NCBI GenBank assembly: GCA_946479255.1
Contig: CAMLFK010000096.1
Location: 1-16,719, forward strand
Direction: 5' to 3'
Length of the DNA stretch: 16,719 bases
DNA from: an uncultured Oxalobacteraceae bacterium
GTDB lineage: Bacteria > Pseudomonadota > Gammaproteobacteria > Burkholderiales > Burkholderiaceae
Positions within the stretch are counted from its first letter, which is position 1, and each line of letters starts with the position of its first letter. The translations under genes and the position numbers were made by a program. A model generated the notes under the pieces. That model saw nothing but the letters and a program-made list of their open reading frames with translations. It was not told the origin of the DNA and searched no databases. Below, in pieces: positions 1-6,228 of this stretch.

Positions 1-426
1 AAGAACCCGGGCTTCCTGCACGACGCCTGCGGCGCCTTCCCGGGCAGCATCATCGTCGGCCTGGACGCCAAGGACGGCAAGGTCGCGACCGACGGCTGGA
101 GCAAGATGTCCGGCCACGAAGTCATCGACCTGGCCCGCAAGTTCGAAGGCTACGGCGTGGAATCGATCATCTACACCGACATCGGCCGCGACGGCATGAT
201 GGGCGGCGTGAACATCGAAGCGACCGTGCGCCTGGCGCAGGCCGTCAGGATCCCGATCATCGCCTCGGGCGGCCTGCACAACCTGGCCGACGTGGAAGCC
301 CTGTGCGCCGTGCAGGACGAGGGCATCGAAGGCGTGATCTGCGGCCGCTCGATCTACGAAGGCACGCTCGACCTGGCCAGTGCGCAGGAACGCGCGGATG
401 AACTCACCGAGGGCGCGCAGGCGTAA
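1..426 (+). CDS. hisA: HisA, phosphoribosylformimino-5-aminoimidazole carboxamide ribotide isomerase (3' part)
   Basis: This is the C-terminal 141 residues of HisA; the reading frame is open from base 1, so the start lies upstream of the window. HisA is a cytoplasmic TIM-barrel enzyme that performs the Amadori isomerisation of ProFAR to PRFAR in histidine synthesis. Visible family signatures are [14 protein letters not shown] near the left edge, [15 protein letters not shown] (contains the catalytic-loop Asp of the second half-barrel), the phosphate-binding IPIIASGG and [14 protein letters not shown] near the end. The TAA stop is at 424-426. hisF, which uses the product, follows on the same strand, separated by a spacer carrying two hairpin repeats. 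The N-terminal catalytic Asp is outside the window and cannot be checked. Confidence 0.96.
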   Translation, partial: KNPGFLHDACGAFPGSIIVGLDAKDGKVATDGWSKMSGHEVIDLARKFEGYGVESIIYTDIGRDGMMGGVNIEATVRLAQAVRIPIIASGGLHNLADVEALCAVQDEGIEGVICGRSIYEGTLDLASAQERADELTEGAQA

Positions 427-440
427 TTCGCCCCTCAACC

Positions 441-522
441 CGTCGTTCCCGCGAAAGCGGGAACCCATGCCGAGTGCGATAACGTCACGTCAGCATGGAT
501 CCCCGCCTGCGCGGGGATGACG
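441..522. repeat. Inverted pair of REP-like hairpin repeats between hisA and hisF
   Basis: Two near-identical palindromic units face each other. Unit A (441-469) contains GTTCCCGC at 445-452, a GAAA loop and GCGGGAAC at 457-464. Unit B (494-522) contains ATCCCCGC at 499-506, a CTGC loop and GCGGGGAT at 511-518. Both stems are perfect 8-bp pairs. The reverse complement of unit B matches unit A through most of its 29 bases, including CGTC at one outer end and CCATG at the other, so the units form a head-to-head pair. Such CGTCATTCCCGC...GCGGGAATCCATG units are common dispersed intergenic repeats in proteobacteria and resemble REP or dRS3-type elements. In mRNA the pair could also fold into one long hairpin. 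Confidence 0.8.
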
Positions 523-546
523 TACGAACGCTAACGCAAAGATTTT

Positions 547-1308
547 ATGCTCGCAAAACGCATCATCCCCTGCCTGGACGTCACCGGCGGCCGCGTGGTC
601 AAGGGCGTCAACTTCACCGAACTGCGCGATGCCGGCGACCCCGTCGAGATCGCACGCCGCTACAACGAGCAGGGCGCCGACGAGATCACCTTCCTCGACA
701 TCACCGCCTCGAGCGACGGCCGCGACCTGATCCTGCCGATCATCGAAGCCGTGGCATCGACCGTGTTCATTCCGCTGACCGTGGGCGGCGGCGTGCGCAA
801 GGTCGAGGACGTGCGCCGGCTGCTGAACGCCGGCGCGGACAAGGTGTCGATGAACACCTCGGCCGTGACCAACCCGCAGCTCGTGTACGACGCGTCGCAG
901 AAACACGGCGCGCAGTGCATCGTCGTCGCCATCGACGCCAAGCAGGTCGCGCCCGGCAAGTGGGAAGTGTTTACCCACGGCGGCCGCAACGCGACCGGCA
1001 TCGATGCCGTCGAATGGGCCCGCAAGATGGAAAGCCTGGGCGCCGGCGAACTGCTGCTGACCAGCATGGACCGCGACGGCACCAAGTCCGGCTTCGACCT
1101 GGGCCTGACGCGCGCCGTGTCGGACGCCGTCGGCATTCCCGTGATCGCCTCGGGCGGCGTGGGCGGCCTGAAGGATCTCGCCGATGGCGTGCAGGAAGGG
1201 CATGCCGACGCCGTGCTGGCCGCGAGCATCTTCCACTACGGGCAGCACACGGTCGGCGAAGCCAAGCGCTTCATGGCGGACCGCGGCATCCCGATGCGCC
1301 TCGACTGA
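547..1308 (+). CDS. hisF: HisF, cyclase subunit of imidazole glycerol phosphate synthase
   Basis: HisF is the cyclase half of the cytoplasmic HisH-HisF glutamine amidotransferase complex. It turns PRFAR plus ammonia from HisH into imidazole glycerol phosphate and AICAR. The 253-residue protein has the usual full length and starts [12 protein letters not shown], with catalytic Asp11 in CLDV and catalytic Asp130 in VVAIDAK. Other signatures are [39 protein letters not shown] and [11 protein letters not shown], the phosphate-binding loops of the half-barrels. The ATG at 547 fits the conserved N-terminus although no good Shine-Dalgarno precedes it (the upstream bases are AAAGATTTT). The TGA stop is at 1306-1308 and hisI begins almost at once, which indicates one transcript. 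Confidence 0.97.
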   Translation: MLAKRIIPCLDVTGGRVVKGVNFTELRDAGDPVEIARRYNEQGADEITFLDITASSDGRDLILPIIEAVASTVFIPLTVGGGVRKVEDVRRLLNAGADKVSMNTSAVTNPQLVYDASQKHGAQCIVVAIDAKQVAPGKWEVFTHGGRNATGIDAVEWARKMESLGAGELLLTSMDRDGTKSGFDLGLTRAVSDAVGIPVIASGGVGGLKDLADGVQEGHADAVLAASIFHYGQHTVGEAKRFMADRGIPMRLD

Positions 1309-1311
1309 TTG

Positions 1312-1776
1312 ATGGAACCGACGACCATGGTGACCCCGACCACCCCCCCGACGATCCCGGCCCAGCCCTGGCTCAAGAAAGTCCAATGGGACGAGCACGG
1401 CCTCGTGCCGGTGATCGCCCAGGAAGCCGCCACCGGCGACATCCTGATGTTCGCCTGGATGAACCGCGAAGCCCTGGCCAAGACCGTGGAGCTGGGCGAG
1501 GCCGTGTACTGGAGCCGCTCGCGCAAGAAGCTGTGGCACAAGGGCGAAGAGTCCGGCCATACGCAGAAGGTGCTGGAAGTGCGCCTGGACTGCGACGAGG
1601 ACGTGGTGCTGCTCAAGATCGAGCAGGCCGGCGGCATCGCCTGCCACACCGGCCGCCATTCCTGCTTCTTCCAGAAGTTCGAGGGCGACGCCAAGGATGG
1701 CGACTGGCAGGTCACCGACCCGGTGCTGCAGGACCCCGACACGATTTACGCCAAGAGCAAAAAGAAAAAACCATGA
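1312..1776 (+). CDS. hisI: HisI, phosphoribosyl-AMP cyclohydrolase
   Basis: HisI hydrolyses the adenine ring of phosphoribosyl-AMP to give ProFAR, the third step of histidine synthesis, in the cytoplasm. The protein is 154 residues from ATG 1312. Family signatures are [41 protein letters not shown] (Mg-binding aspartates) and [11 protein letters not shown], which supplies the zinc-binding cysteines. It is monofunctional: hisE follows as a separate gene sharing the ATGA at 1773-1776. The start is uncertain. ATG 1312 lies 3 nt after the hisF stop, a TTG sits at 1309 and a second ATG at 1327; none has a strong Shine-Dalgarno. The first roughly 20 residues are a Thr/Pro-rich extension encoded partly by a run of seven C (1343-1349), so the true start could be internal. 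Confidence 0.94.
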   Translation: MEPTTMVTPTTPPTIPAQPWLKKVQWDEHGLVPVIAQEAATGDILMFAWMNREALAKTVELGEAVYWSRSRKKLWHKGEESGHTQKVLEVRLDCDEDVVLLKIEQAGGIACHTGRHSCFFQKFEGDAKDGDWQVTDPVLQDPDTIYAKSKKKKP

Positions 1777-2114
1777 GCCTGACCCTTGCCCGTATCGCCG
1801 AGACGCTGGAGGCGCGCAAACCCGCCAACGGCGGCGATTCCGCCACCTCTTACGTGGCCAAGCTGTATGCCAAGGGCGACGATGCGATCCTCAAGAAGAT
1901 CGGCGAGGAAGCCACCGAGCTGGTGATGGCCGCCAAGGATGCGCGCGTCTCCGGCGATTCCAGCGGCGTCATCTACGAATGCGCCGACCTGTGGTTCCAC
2001 ACCATGGTGCTGCTGGCTCATTTTGAGCTGTCGCCTCAGCAAGTGGTCGATGAGCTGGCGCGCCGCGAAGGCCTGTCTGGCCTGGCGGAAAAAGCCGCCC
2101 GCAAAGACGCGTAA
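1773..2114 (+). CDS. hisE: HisE, phosphoribosyl-ATP pyrophosphatase
   Basis: HisE removes pyrophosphate from phosphoribosyl-ATP, giving the substrate of HisI. It is an all-alpha protein of the MazG-like pyrophosphohydrolase superfamily. The protein is 113 residues, normal for a stand-alone HisE. The diagnostic part is [17 protein letters not shown], whose acidic residues bind Mg, followed by [17 protein letters not shown]. The N-terminal [17 protein letters not shown] is also typical. The ATG at 1773 overlaps the hisI stop by 4 nt, so the two genes are probably translationally coupled and made in similar amounts. The TAA is at 2112-2114, and the HIT gene starts 15-18 nt further on. Confidence 0.95.
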   Translation: MSLTLARIAETLEARKPANGGDSATSYVAKLYAKGDDAILKKIGEEATELVMAAKDARVSGDSSGVIYECADLWFHTMVLLAHFELSPQQVVDELARREGLSGLAEKAARKDA

Positions 2115-2132
2115 TGACATACCGGAGCCATG

Positions 2133-2501
2133 ATGGATAACTGCCTGTTTTGCAAGATCGCCGCCAAGCAAATTCCAAGCAGCATCGTGTATGAAGACGA
2201 TGAGTTGCTGGTGTTCAAAGACATCCACCCGGCCGCGCCGGTGCATCTGCTGATCATCCCCAAGCTGCACGTGGCGACCCTGTCGGACACTAACGAGAGC
2301 CACGCCGCGATTCTCGGGCGCATGCTGGCGCTGGTGCCTCGCCTTGCCAAGGAGCATGGCTGCGAGGTCAAGGTCGAAGCTGACGGCAGCCGCAGCGGCG
2401 GCTTCAAAACCCTGATCAACAGCGGCCCGGATGGGGGGCAGGAAGTTTATCACCTGCATCTGCACATGTACGGCGGCCCGCGCCCATGGCGTGGCCACTA
2501 A
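2133..2501 (+). CDS. HIT-family nucleotide-binding protein (HinT-like)
   Basis: This 122-residue protein belongs to the histidine triad family, small cytoplasmic dimers that hydrolyse purine nucleotide phosphoramidates and acyl-AMPs. It starts MDNCLFCKIAAKQIPSSIVYED, has the typical HLLIIPKLHV segment, and ends with the triad HLHLHMYGG (His107, His109 and His111). The C-terminal GGPRPW is the usual HinT-like ending. Two ATGs sit side by side at 2130 and 2133; I prefer 2133, because the GGAG at 2124-2127 is then 5 nt away rather than 2. HIT genes between hisE and tatA are a recurring arrangement in Burkholderiales. Its physiological substrate in this position is not known from the sequence. 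Confidence 0.93.
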   Translation: MDNCLFCKIAAKQIPSSIVYEDDELLVFKDIHPAAPVHLLIIPKLHVATLSDTNESHAAILGRMLALVPRLAKEHGCEVKVEADGSRSGGFKTLINSGPDGGQEVYHLHLHMYGGPRPWRGH

Positions 2502-2531
2502 ACATCAGTCAGGTCAATCACACGAAAAAAG

Positions 2532-2593
2532 CGCATGGGCGTAGAATACATGCGTACGCAATTCATACTGCCGTAAGGAATGGCGGTCATAAT
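2532..2593 (+). promoter_or_regulatory. Possible internal promoter region for tatABC
   Basis: The 127-nt gap between the HIT gene and tatA is the longest spacer in the his-tat run and is locally AT-richer. Two -10-like hexamers are visible: TAGAAT at 2542-2547, inside the loop of a 6-bp inverted repeat (CGCATG 2532-2537, CATGCG 2549-2554), and CATAAT at 2588-2593, 35 nt before the tatA start. Neither has a convincing TTGACA-like -35 at 16-18 nt. The spacing suggests that tat genes can be expressed independently of histidine demand, but that is inference. Confidence 0.3.
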
Positions 2594-2628
2594 GCGGGGC
2601 TTTAGGCCACTGCACGAAGGAGAAAACG

Positions 2629-2847
2629 ATGGGTTCAATGAGTATTTGGCACTGGGTAATCGTGCTGGTGGTGGTCATGCTGGTGTTCGGCACCAAGAAG
2701 CTGGGCAATATGGGCGGCGATATCGGCAAGGCCGTCAAGGGCTTCAAGGATGGCATCAAAGGCGAGGAAGACAAGCCGTCGACCACCTCGCAAGTTGCCG
2801 ATAAATCCACGATCGACGTCGAGACGAAAGAAAAGACCCGCTCATGA
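2629..2847 (+). CDS. tatA: TatA, twin-arginine translocase pore-forming subunit
   Basis: TatA oligomers form the passage for folded twin-arginine signal proteins across the cytoplasmic membrane. The 72-residue protein begins [20 protein letters not shown], a single membrane segment at about residues 5-20, followed by the conserved FG hinge (Phe20-Gly21). An amphipathic helix of about residues 22-43 ([21 protein letters not shown]) and a short charged tail complete the usual layout. AAGGAG at 2617-2622 lies 6 nt before ATG 2629, a strong ribosome site that fits the high TatA copy number. A second ATG at 2638 is in frame but less well placed. tatB and tatC follow on the same strand. Confidence 0.96.
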   Translation: MGSMSIWHWVIVLVVVMLVFGTKKLGNMGGDIGKAVKGFKDGIKGEEDKPSTTSQVADKSTIDVETKEKTRS

Positions 2848-2849
2848 TG

Positions 2850-2863
2850 CCAGCTGTGGCTGG
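2850..2863 (+). other. Small hairpin between tatA and tatB
   Basis: In the 28-nt spacer, CCAGC (2850-2854), a TGTG loop and GCTGG (2859-2863) make a perfect 5-bp stem directly after the tatA stop and 13 nt before the tatB ATG. There is no T-run, so it is not an intrinsic terminator. It could protect or end a tatA mRNA, or lower tatB initiation, but this is inference from position. Confidence 0.4.
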
Positions 2864-2875
2864 TCTTGAAACCCC

Positions 2876-3358
2876 ATGATCGATCTAGGTTTAACCAAGC
2901 TCGCTGTTATCGGCGTTGTGGCGCTGGTGGTGATTGGCCCCGAAAAGCTGCCCAAGGTGGCACGCATGGCCGGGAGCCTGTACGGCCGCGCCCAGCGCTA
3001 TCTGCACGACGTAAAGACCGAAGTCAGCCGCGAGATCGAACTGGACGAGCTGCGCAACCTGCAAAAGGATGTGCAGGAAACCGCCCAGTCGATCAAGGAC
3101 AACGTTGAAAATTCCATTCAGCAGAACCTTGACGATGTCGAAGCGGCCTGGCGCGACCTGCCGTCCTGCGACGCACCGGCCACACCCGGCGACATCGAAC
3201 GCAAGGCGCGCGACTTCCGCCGCAAGAAGCTGGTGCGCAACTCGGCCATTCCGAACTGGTACAAGCAGCGCAATGGCGGCAAGATGCACATTATGTCGGG
3301 CGCCGCGCGCGTCAAGAAATTCCGCCCAAGCGGTACATCCACCTCTTCGTTTTTCTAA
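2876..3358 (+). CDS. tatB: TatB, twin-arginine translocase receptor subunit
   Basis: TatB works with TatC as the receptor that binds twin-arginine signal peptides. The 160-residue protein starts MIDLGLTKLAVIGVVALVVIGPEKLPKVAR: one membrane segment at about residues 5-20, the Gly21-Pro22 hinge and an amphipathic helix. A long helical stretch follows to about residue 95, then a basic, less ordered tail ending in serines and phenylalanines. Position 8 is Lys where E. coli TatB has Glu; as I recall, betaproteobacterial TatBs commonly begin this way. ATG 2876 has no clear Shine-Dalgarno, so initiation may be weak or depend on tatA translation. The TAA at 3356-3358 is followed immediately by the tatC ATG. 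Confidence 0.94.
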   Translation: MIDLGLTKLAVIGVVALVVIGPEKLPKVARMAGSLYGRAQRYLHDVKTEVSREIELDELRNLQKDVQETAQSIKDNVENSIQQNLDDVEAAWRDLPSCDAPATPGDIERKARDFRRKKLVRNSAIPNWYKQRNGGKMHIMSGAARVKKFRPSGTSTSSFF

Positions 3359-4114
3359 ATGACAGATACATCCTCGGGCGAAGAGACCTTCATCTCCCAT
3401 CTGGTCGAACTGCGCGACCGCCTGGTCAAAGCCTCGATCGGCGTGGCCGTCATCTGCGCGCTGCTGTTCGCCTGGCCCGGCCCGGAAGCGATCTATAACT
3501 TCCTGGCCCAGCCGATGGTCGATTCGCTCCCCAAGGGCTCGCAGATGATTGCCACCGGCATCATTTCGCCCTTCCTGGTGCCGATGAAAGTCACCCTGAT
3601 GGCCGCCCTGATCGTGGCCCTGCCCTGGGTGTTCTACCAGGGCTGGGCCTTTGTCGCGCCCGGCCTGTATGCGCATGAAAAGCGCCTGGTGCTGCCGCTG
3701 GTTATTTCCTCGTCGCTGCTGTTCATGAGCGGCGTGGCGTTCTGCTATTTCTTCGTGTTTGGCCGGGTGTTCGCCTTTATCGGCGACTTTGCGCCGGCAT
3801 CGATTACCGTCATGCCGGACATCGAGAACTATCTCGACTTCGTCATGTCGATGTGCCTGGCCTTTGGCGCCACCTTCGAGGTGCCGGTGGTGGTCATCAT
3901 CCTGGTTCGGATGGGCATCGTAAGCGTGGAAAAGTTCAAGGAAATTCGTCCATACGCGATTGTCGGCGCCTTTGTGATCGCCGCCATCGTGACTCCGCCG
4001 GACATCGTCAGCCAGCTCGCGCTGGCGCTGCCGATGGTGGCGCTGTTTGAACTGGGCCTGCTGCTGGCCCCGATTTTCGTCAAGATTACCCAGGCACCCG
4101 AAGAAACCGCTTAA
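3359..4114 (+). CDS. tatC: TatC, twin-arginine translocase core subunit
   Basis: TatC is the six-helix inner-membrane core that recognises the twin-arginine motif. The 251-residue protein is of normal length. Near the N-terminus is TFISHLVELRDRL with Glu17 in HLVELR, the signal-peptide recognition segment. The periplasmic loop carries SPFLVPMK, the next cytoplasmic loop has FVAPGLYAHEKR (Glu107), and the intramembrane Glu174 lies in FGATFEVPVV. Hydrophobic segments are near residues 25-40, 75-95, 112-140, 160-183, 198-213 and 220-241. ATG 3359 directly abuts the tatB stop, so translation is probably coupled. No terminator is visible before the next small reading frame 21 nt downstream. Confidence 0.97.
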   Translation: MTDTSSGEETFISHLVELRDRLVKASIGVAVICALLFAWPGPEAIYNFLAQPMVDSLPKGSQMIATGIISPFLVPMKVTLMAALIVALPWVFYQGWAFVAPGLYAHEKRLVLPLVISSSLLFMSGVAFCYFFVFGRVFAFIGDFAPASITVMPDIENYLDFVMSMCLAFGATFEVPVVVIILVRMGIVSVEKFKEIRPYAIVGAFVIAAIVTPPDIVSQLALALPMVALFELGLLLAPIFVKITQAPEETA

Positions 4115-4135
4115 ATCTCACCTCGTGGAGGCAAC

Positions 4136-4237
4136 ATGCAGTGCGTGTTACGTAAAGGTATCCCCAAGCTTGCCTCCAGAGAGTTTTCGATCACAGACAT
4201 CGACCGCAAGCTGATCACCTTCGGCGGGCGGCTGTGA
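4136..4237 (+). CDS. Hypothetical 33-residue small protein coupled to the DinB-family gene
   Basis: A short open frame starts at ATG 4136 behind GGAGG (4127-4131) with a 4-nt spacer, the best Shine-Dalgarno in this part of the window. It encodes 33 residues, starting MQCVLRKGIPKLASREF and ending DRKLITFGGRL, and stops at TGA 4235-4237. The following gene's possible GTG start (4234) overlaps the stop and its ATG (4240) is 2 nt beyond, which suggests translational coupling. I do not recognise the peptide. It has no membrane segment and is basic. Its first half uses TTA, CGT, AAA, CTT and AGA, rarer than in neighbouring genes. It may be a true small protein, a leader peptide, or the remnant of a longer gene. 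Confidence 0.5.
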   Translation: MQCVLRKGIPKLASREFSITDIDRKLITFGGRL

Positions 4238-4239
4238 AC

Positions 4240-4788
4240 ATGTCGACATCCTCCGAGCGCAGCCACTTTACCTTGCTGGCCAGTTACAACCAGTGGATGA
4301 ACGCGAAGATGTACGAGGCGGCGGCCAGGCTGCCGCAAGCCGAGCTGACTGCCGACAAGGGCGCATTCTTCGGTTCGCTCATCGGCACCCTGAACCACAT
4401 CTTGCTGGCGGACACCATCTGGTTGCAGCGCTTTACCGTCCATCCTGCCCGCTTCCGCGCACTCGATGCGGTACGCGTGCTGCCCAAGCCCACGGCGCTC
4501 TTCGCTGCCGAGCTGCCGCCGCTGCCCTTGCTGTTCGAACGGCGCCGCCTGCTCGACAGCGTGATCAACGAATGGATCGGCGAGCTGGCCGACGAGGATT
4601 TGACGCAGGTGCTGCAGTACACCAACATGGCCGGCGTGCATGGCGCCAAGCCGCTGAACAGCCTGCTGCTGCATTTCTTCAATCACCAGACCCATCACCG
4701 GGGGCAAGCCAGTACGCTGCTGTTCCAGGCTGGTATCGATGTCGGGTCGACCGATTTGCTGGTACTGATTCCCAACGTCGAGACCTGA
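4240..4788 (+). CDS. DinB-family protein
   Basis: The protein is 182 residues from ATG 4240, or two more from the overlapping GTG 4234. It belongs to the DinB/YfiT-like four-helix-bundle metalloprotein family, whose members include bacillithiol- or mycothiol-linked transferases and many proteins of unknown role. Family features are LLASYNQWMNAKMY near the start, LNHILLAD with His53, and FFNHQTHHRGQ with His149 and His153. These give the three-histidine site that usually holds a divalent metal. The length is normal. ATG 4240 has no good ribosome site of its own and lies 2 nt after the small ORF stop, so expression probably depends on re-initiation. The substrate cannot be predicted. The gene converges with the minus-strand gene that ends 5 nt away. 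Confidence 0.88.
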   Translation: MSTSSERSHFTLLASYNQWMNAKMYEAAARLPQAELTADKGAFFGSLIGTLNHILLADTIWLQRFTVHPARFRALDAVRVLPKPTALFAAELPPLPLLFERRRLLDSVINEWIGELADEDLTQVLQYTNMAGVHGAKPLNSLLLHFFNHQTHHRGQASTLLFQAGIDVGSTDLLVLIPNVET

Positions 4789-4793
4789 GCTCT

Positions 4794-5381
4794 TCAGTAG
4801 AGCGGCCGGCGCTCTTCTTCCGACAGCACATGCGGCGTGACGACTGGCGTACTGCTGCCGGCCTTGAAGAATGGGTTGTTCTTGTATTTTCCAGTCAATC
4901 TGGCGCCGATGATCATCGCGCCGATGCGGGCGATGGCGACCGCACTGGCCAGCGGCGTCTTGTTCACCTCGCCGCGCGCTGATTCCGTATTGACCAGGCA
5001 GCCCGCCACGCCCAGGCGCTGTGTGAGTGCTTGCTCCGAATCCGGCAGGCAAGCCTTCACCACGCCCAGATAAGACACTTTGGGGTCGCGCGGGGTGTTG
5101 CCGATCGGCGTCTTGCAGCAGGTCGCATACCAGCGCAGGATGCCTCGCCGCTTGAGCGACACGCAGCCCAGGCGTTCGATTCCGCTGGTGATATGGAACG
5201 ACGACGGCAAGGTGGCAACGATCTCGGTGCCTCCCTTGTCGTCGAGGACCTCGGCTTCATGGCCCAGGAAGCGGGCGTAGGCCTGGCAGTCCTTGCAGTA
5301 GCAGACGGCACGGGCCGCTGCCTTGTCGATGTCGATGCTGCCTTGAAGGCCGCCGCAGCGGCAGCGCAGTGCAATGCTCAT
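4794..5381 (-). CDS. GFA-like cysteine-rich protein, DUF6151 type
   Basis: The 195-residue protein begins MSIALRCRCGGLQGSI and carries cysteines in the pattern of glutathione-dependent formaldehyde-activating (GFA-like) folds: Cys7 and Cys9 (RCRCGG), Cys27, Cys29 and Cys32 (CYCKDC), and the Cys88-Cys89 pair (ATCCKTPIGN). GFA proteins bind zinc through such cysteines. From memory this matches the family labelled DUF6151, whose reaction is not known. The C-terminal half (about residues 110-195) is not part of the compact GFA core; it has a weakly hydrophobic stretch, ASAVAIARIGAMIIGARL, and ends SEEERRPLY. An AGG lies 7 nt before the ATG. The stop is 5 nt from the convergent DinB stop. A 137-nt gap separates it from the upstream DJ-1 gene, so it may have its own promoter. 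Confidence 0.8.
   Translation of the reverse strand: MSIALRCRCGGLQGSIDIDKAAARAVCYCKDCQAYARFLGHEAEVLDDKGGTEIVATLPSSFHITSGIERLGCVSLKRRGILRWYATCCKTPIGNTPRDPKVSYLGVVKACLPDSEQALTQRLGVAGCLVNTESARGEVNKTPLASAVAIARIGAMIIGARLTGKYKNNPFFKAGSSTPVVTPHVLSEEERRPLY
4799..4815. terminator. Hairpin at the convergent ends of the DinB and GFA-like genes
   Basis: AGAGCG (4799-4804), a GCCGG loop and CGCTCT (4810-4815) form a perfect 6-bp stem 11 nt past the DinB stop. A competing 5-bp stem, GCTCT 4789-4793 with AGAGC 4799-4803, shares one arm. No clear T-run follows in either direction, and the stem lies in the last codons of the minus-strand gene, so a role as terminator is only possible. Confidence 0.3.
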
Positions 5382-5518
5382 CGGAATGCCTATTCTCGAA
5401 GGTGGTGGAGTCTTGGCAGCTTAGCAAAGCGCGAGCATTTTCGACAGCTTATTACGACACCTATGAGCAGCGTTGCTATGGAGCAAACATATGCGTTTCC
5501 GCCATCGCGGGGCCGACG

Positions 5519-6154
5519 TCAAAGGCCAGGCGTCCAGTCGTATTCCATCTGGCGCGCGGTGGCCACGGCCCATCGCGTGCCAAGGATGCGCTCGACCAGG
5601 TGCAGGCTCATGCCGATGCCGGCCGAGATCCCGGCCGATGTCACGATGCGGCCGTTGTCCACGTATGGCACGCCTTCGCGCACTTCCAGCGCCGGATAGC
5701 CGGCCCGCAGCAGCGGGATGTCTTCCCAGTGCGTGGTGACCGGCAAGCCATCGACAAGATTGAGCTTGGCCAGCACGAAGGCGCCGGTGCAGACCGACGC
5801 CACCAGCGCCGCCCGCCGCGCCGCCTTTGCCACCCAATCCAGCGTGTTCACGTCCTCCAGCACGCCATCGACCACACCACCGGGAACGATCAGCAGGTTG
5901 ATATCGTCCGCTTGCGAAAACGAAAGATGCGGGACGACACCCATCCCGTGGCGCGCAAGCACCGGCGCGGAGCCAGGTCCGATCAGCGAGACCGTGAACG
6001 GCGCCTTGCCGAGCACTTTCGCCGCAATGCGGGACGCGACGGAAAACACTTCGAAGGGACCGGCAAAGTCCAGCACTTCAACCTCGGGAAACAGCAGGAT
6101 GCCAATGTGCAGATGCTGGCGCTCGGTGTAGCGGGTGGCAATGGTGTCGGTCAT
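5519..6154 (-). CDS. DJ-1/PfpI-family protein (ThiJ-like, class I glutamine amidotransferase fold)
   Basis: The 211-residue protein has the DJ-1/PfpI fold. It opens HLHIGILLFPEVEVLDFAGPFEVF, with acidic Asp29 before AGP. The nucleophile elbow ALVASVCTGAFVLAK holds Cys122, followed by VTTHW (His142) and TSAGISAGIGMSLHLVERILG. This sub-type is close to isocyanide hydratases and to the N-terminal domain of GlxA-type AraC regulators, but no DNA-binding domain follows, so it is a stand-alone enzyme-like protein. The frame stays open further upstream to 6406, but ATG 6154 is preceded by GGAG at 5 nt spacing and gives the family N-terminus. The sigma-factor gene ends 74 nt upstream on the same strand, so co-transcription is possible. 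The substrate is unknown. Confidence 0.88.
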   Translation of the reverse strand: MTDTIATRYTERQHLHIGILLFPEVEVLDFAGPFEVFSVASRIAAKVLGKAPFTVSLIGPGSAPVLARHGMGVVPHLSFSQADDINLLIVPGGVVDGVLEDVNTLDWVAKAARRAALVASVCTGAFVLAKLNLVDGLPVTTHWEDIPLLRAGYPALEVREGVPYVDNGRIVTSAGISAGIGMSLHLVERILGTRWAVATARQMEYDWTPGL

Positions 6155-6197
6155 GGCGGCTCCGTAGTGATCGGTGAGCCACCATCTTGCTGCGATT

Positions 6198-6216
6198 CCA
6201 CCGTTTTTAACAGTGG
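6198..6216 (-). other. Hairpin between the sigma-factor and DJ-1 genes
   Basis: Read on the minus strand, CCACTGTT, AAA and AACGGTGG form an 8-bp stem with one U-G wobble, 12 nt after the sigma-factor stop. No T-run follows, so it looks more like an mRNA 3'-end or attenuating stem than an intrinsic terminator. Confidence 0.35.
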
Positions 6217-6228
6217 CAGAAATGACGT

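Noticed and set aside
441..522. The two hairpins as a mini CRISPR array
   Set aside because: Only two units, in opposite orientation, with a 24-nt gap and no cas genes; they fit REP-like elements.
495..1772. A long in-frame upstream extension of hisE
   Set aside because: It overlaps hisF and hisI in a different frame and is Arg-rich nonsense; hisE clearly begins at 1773.
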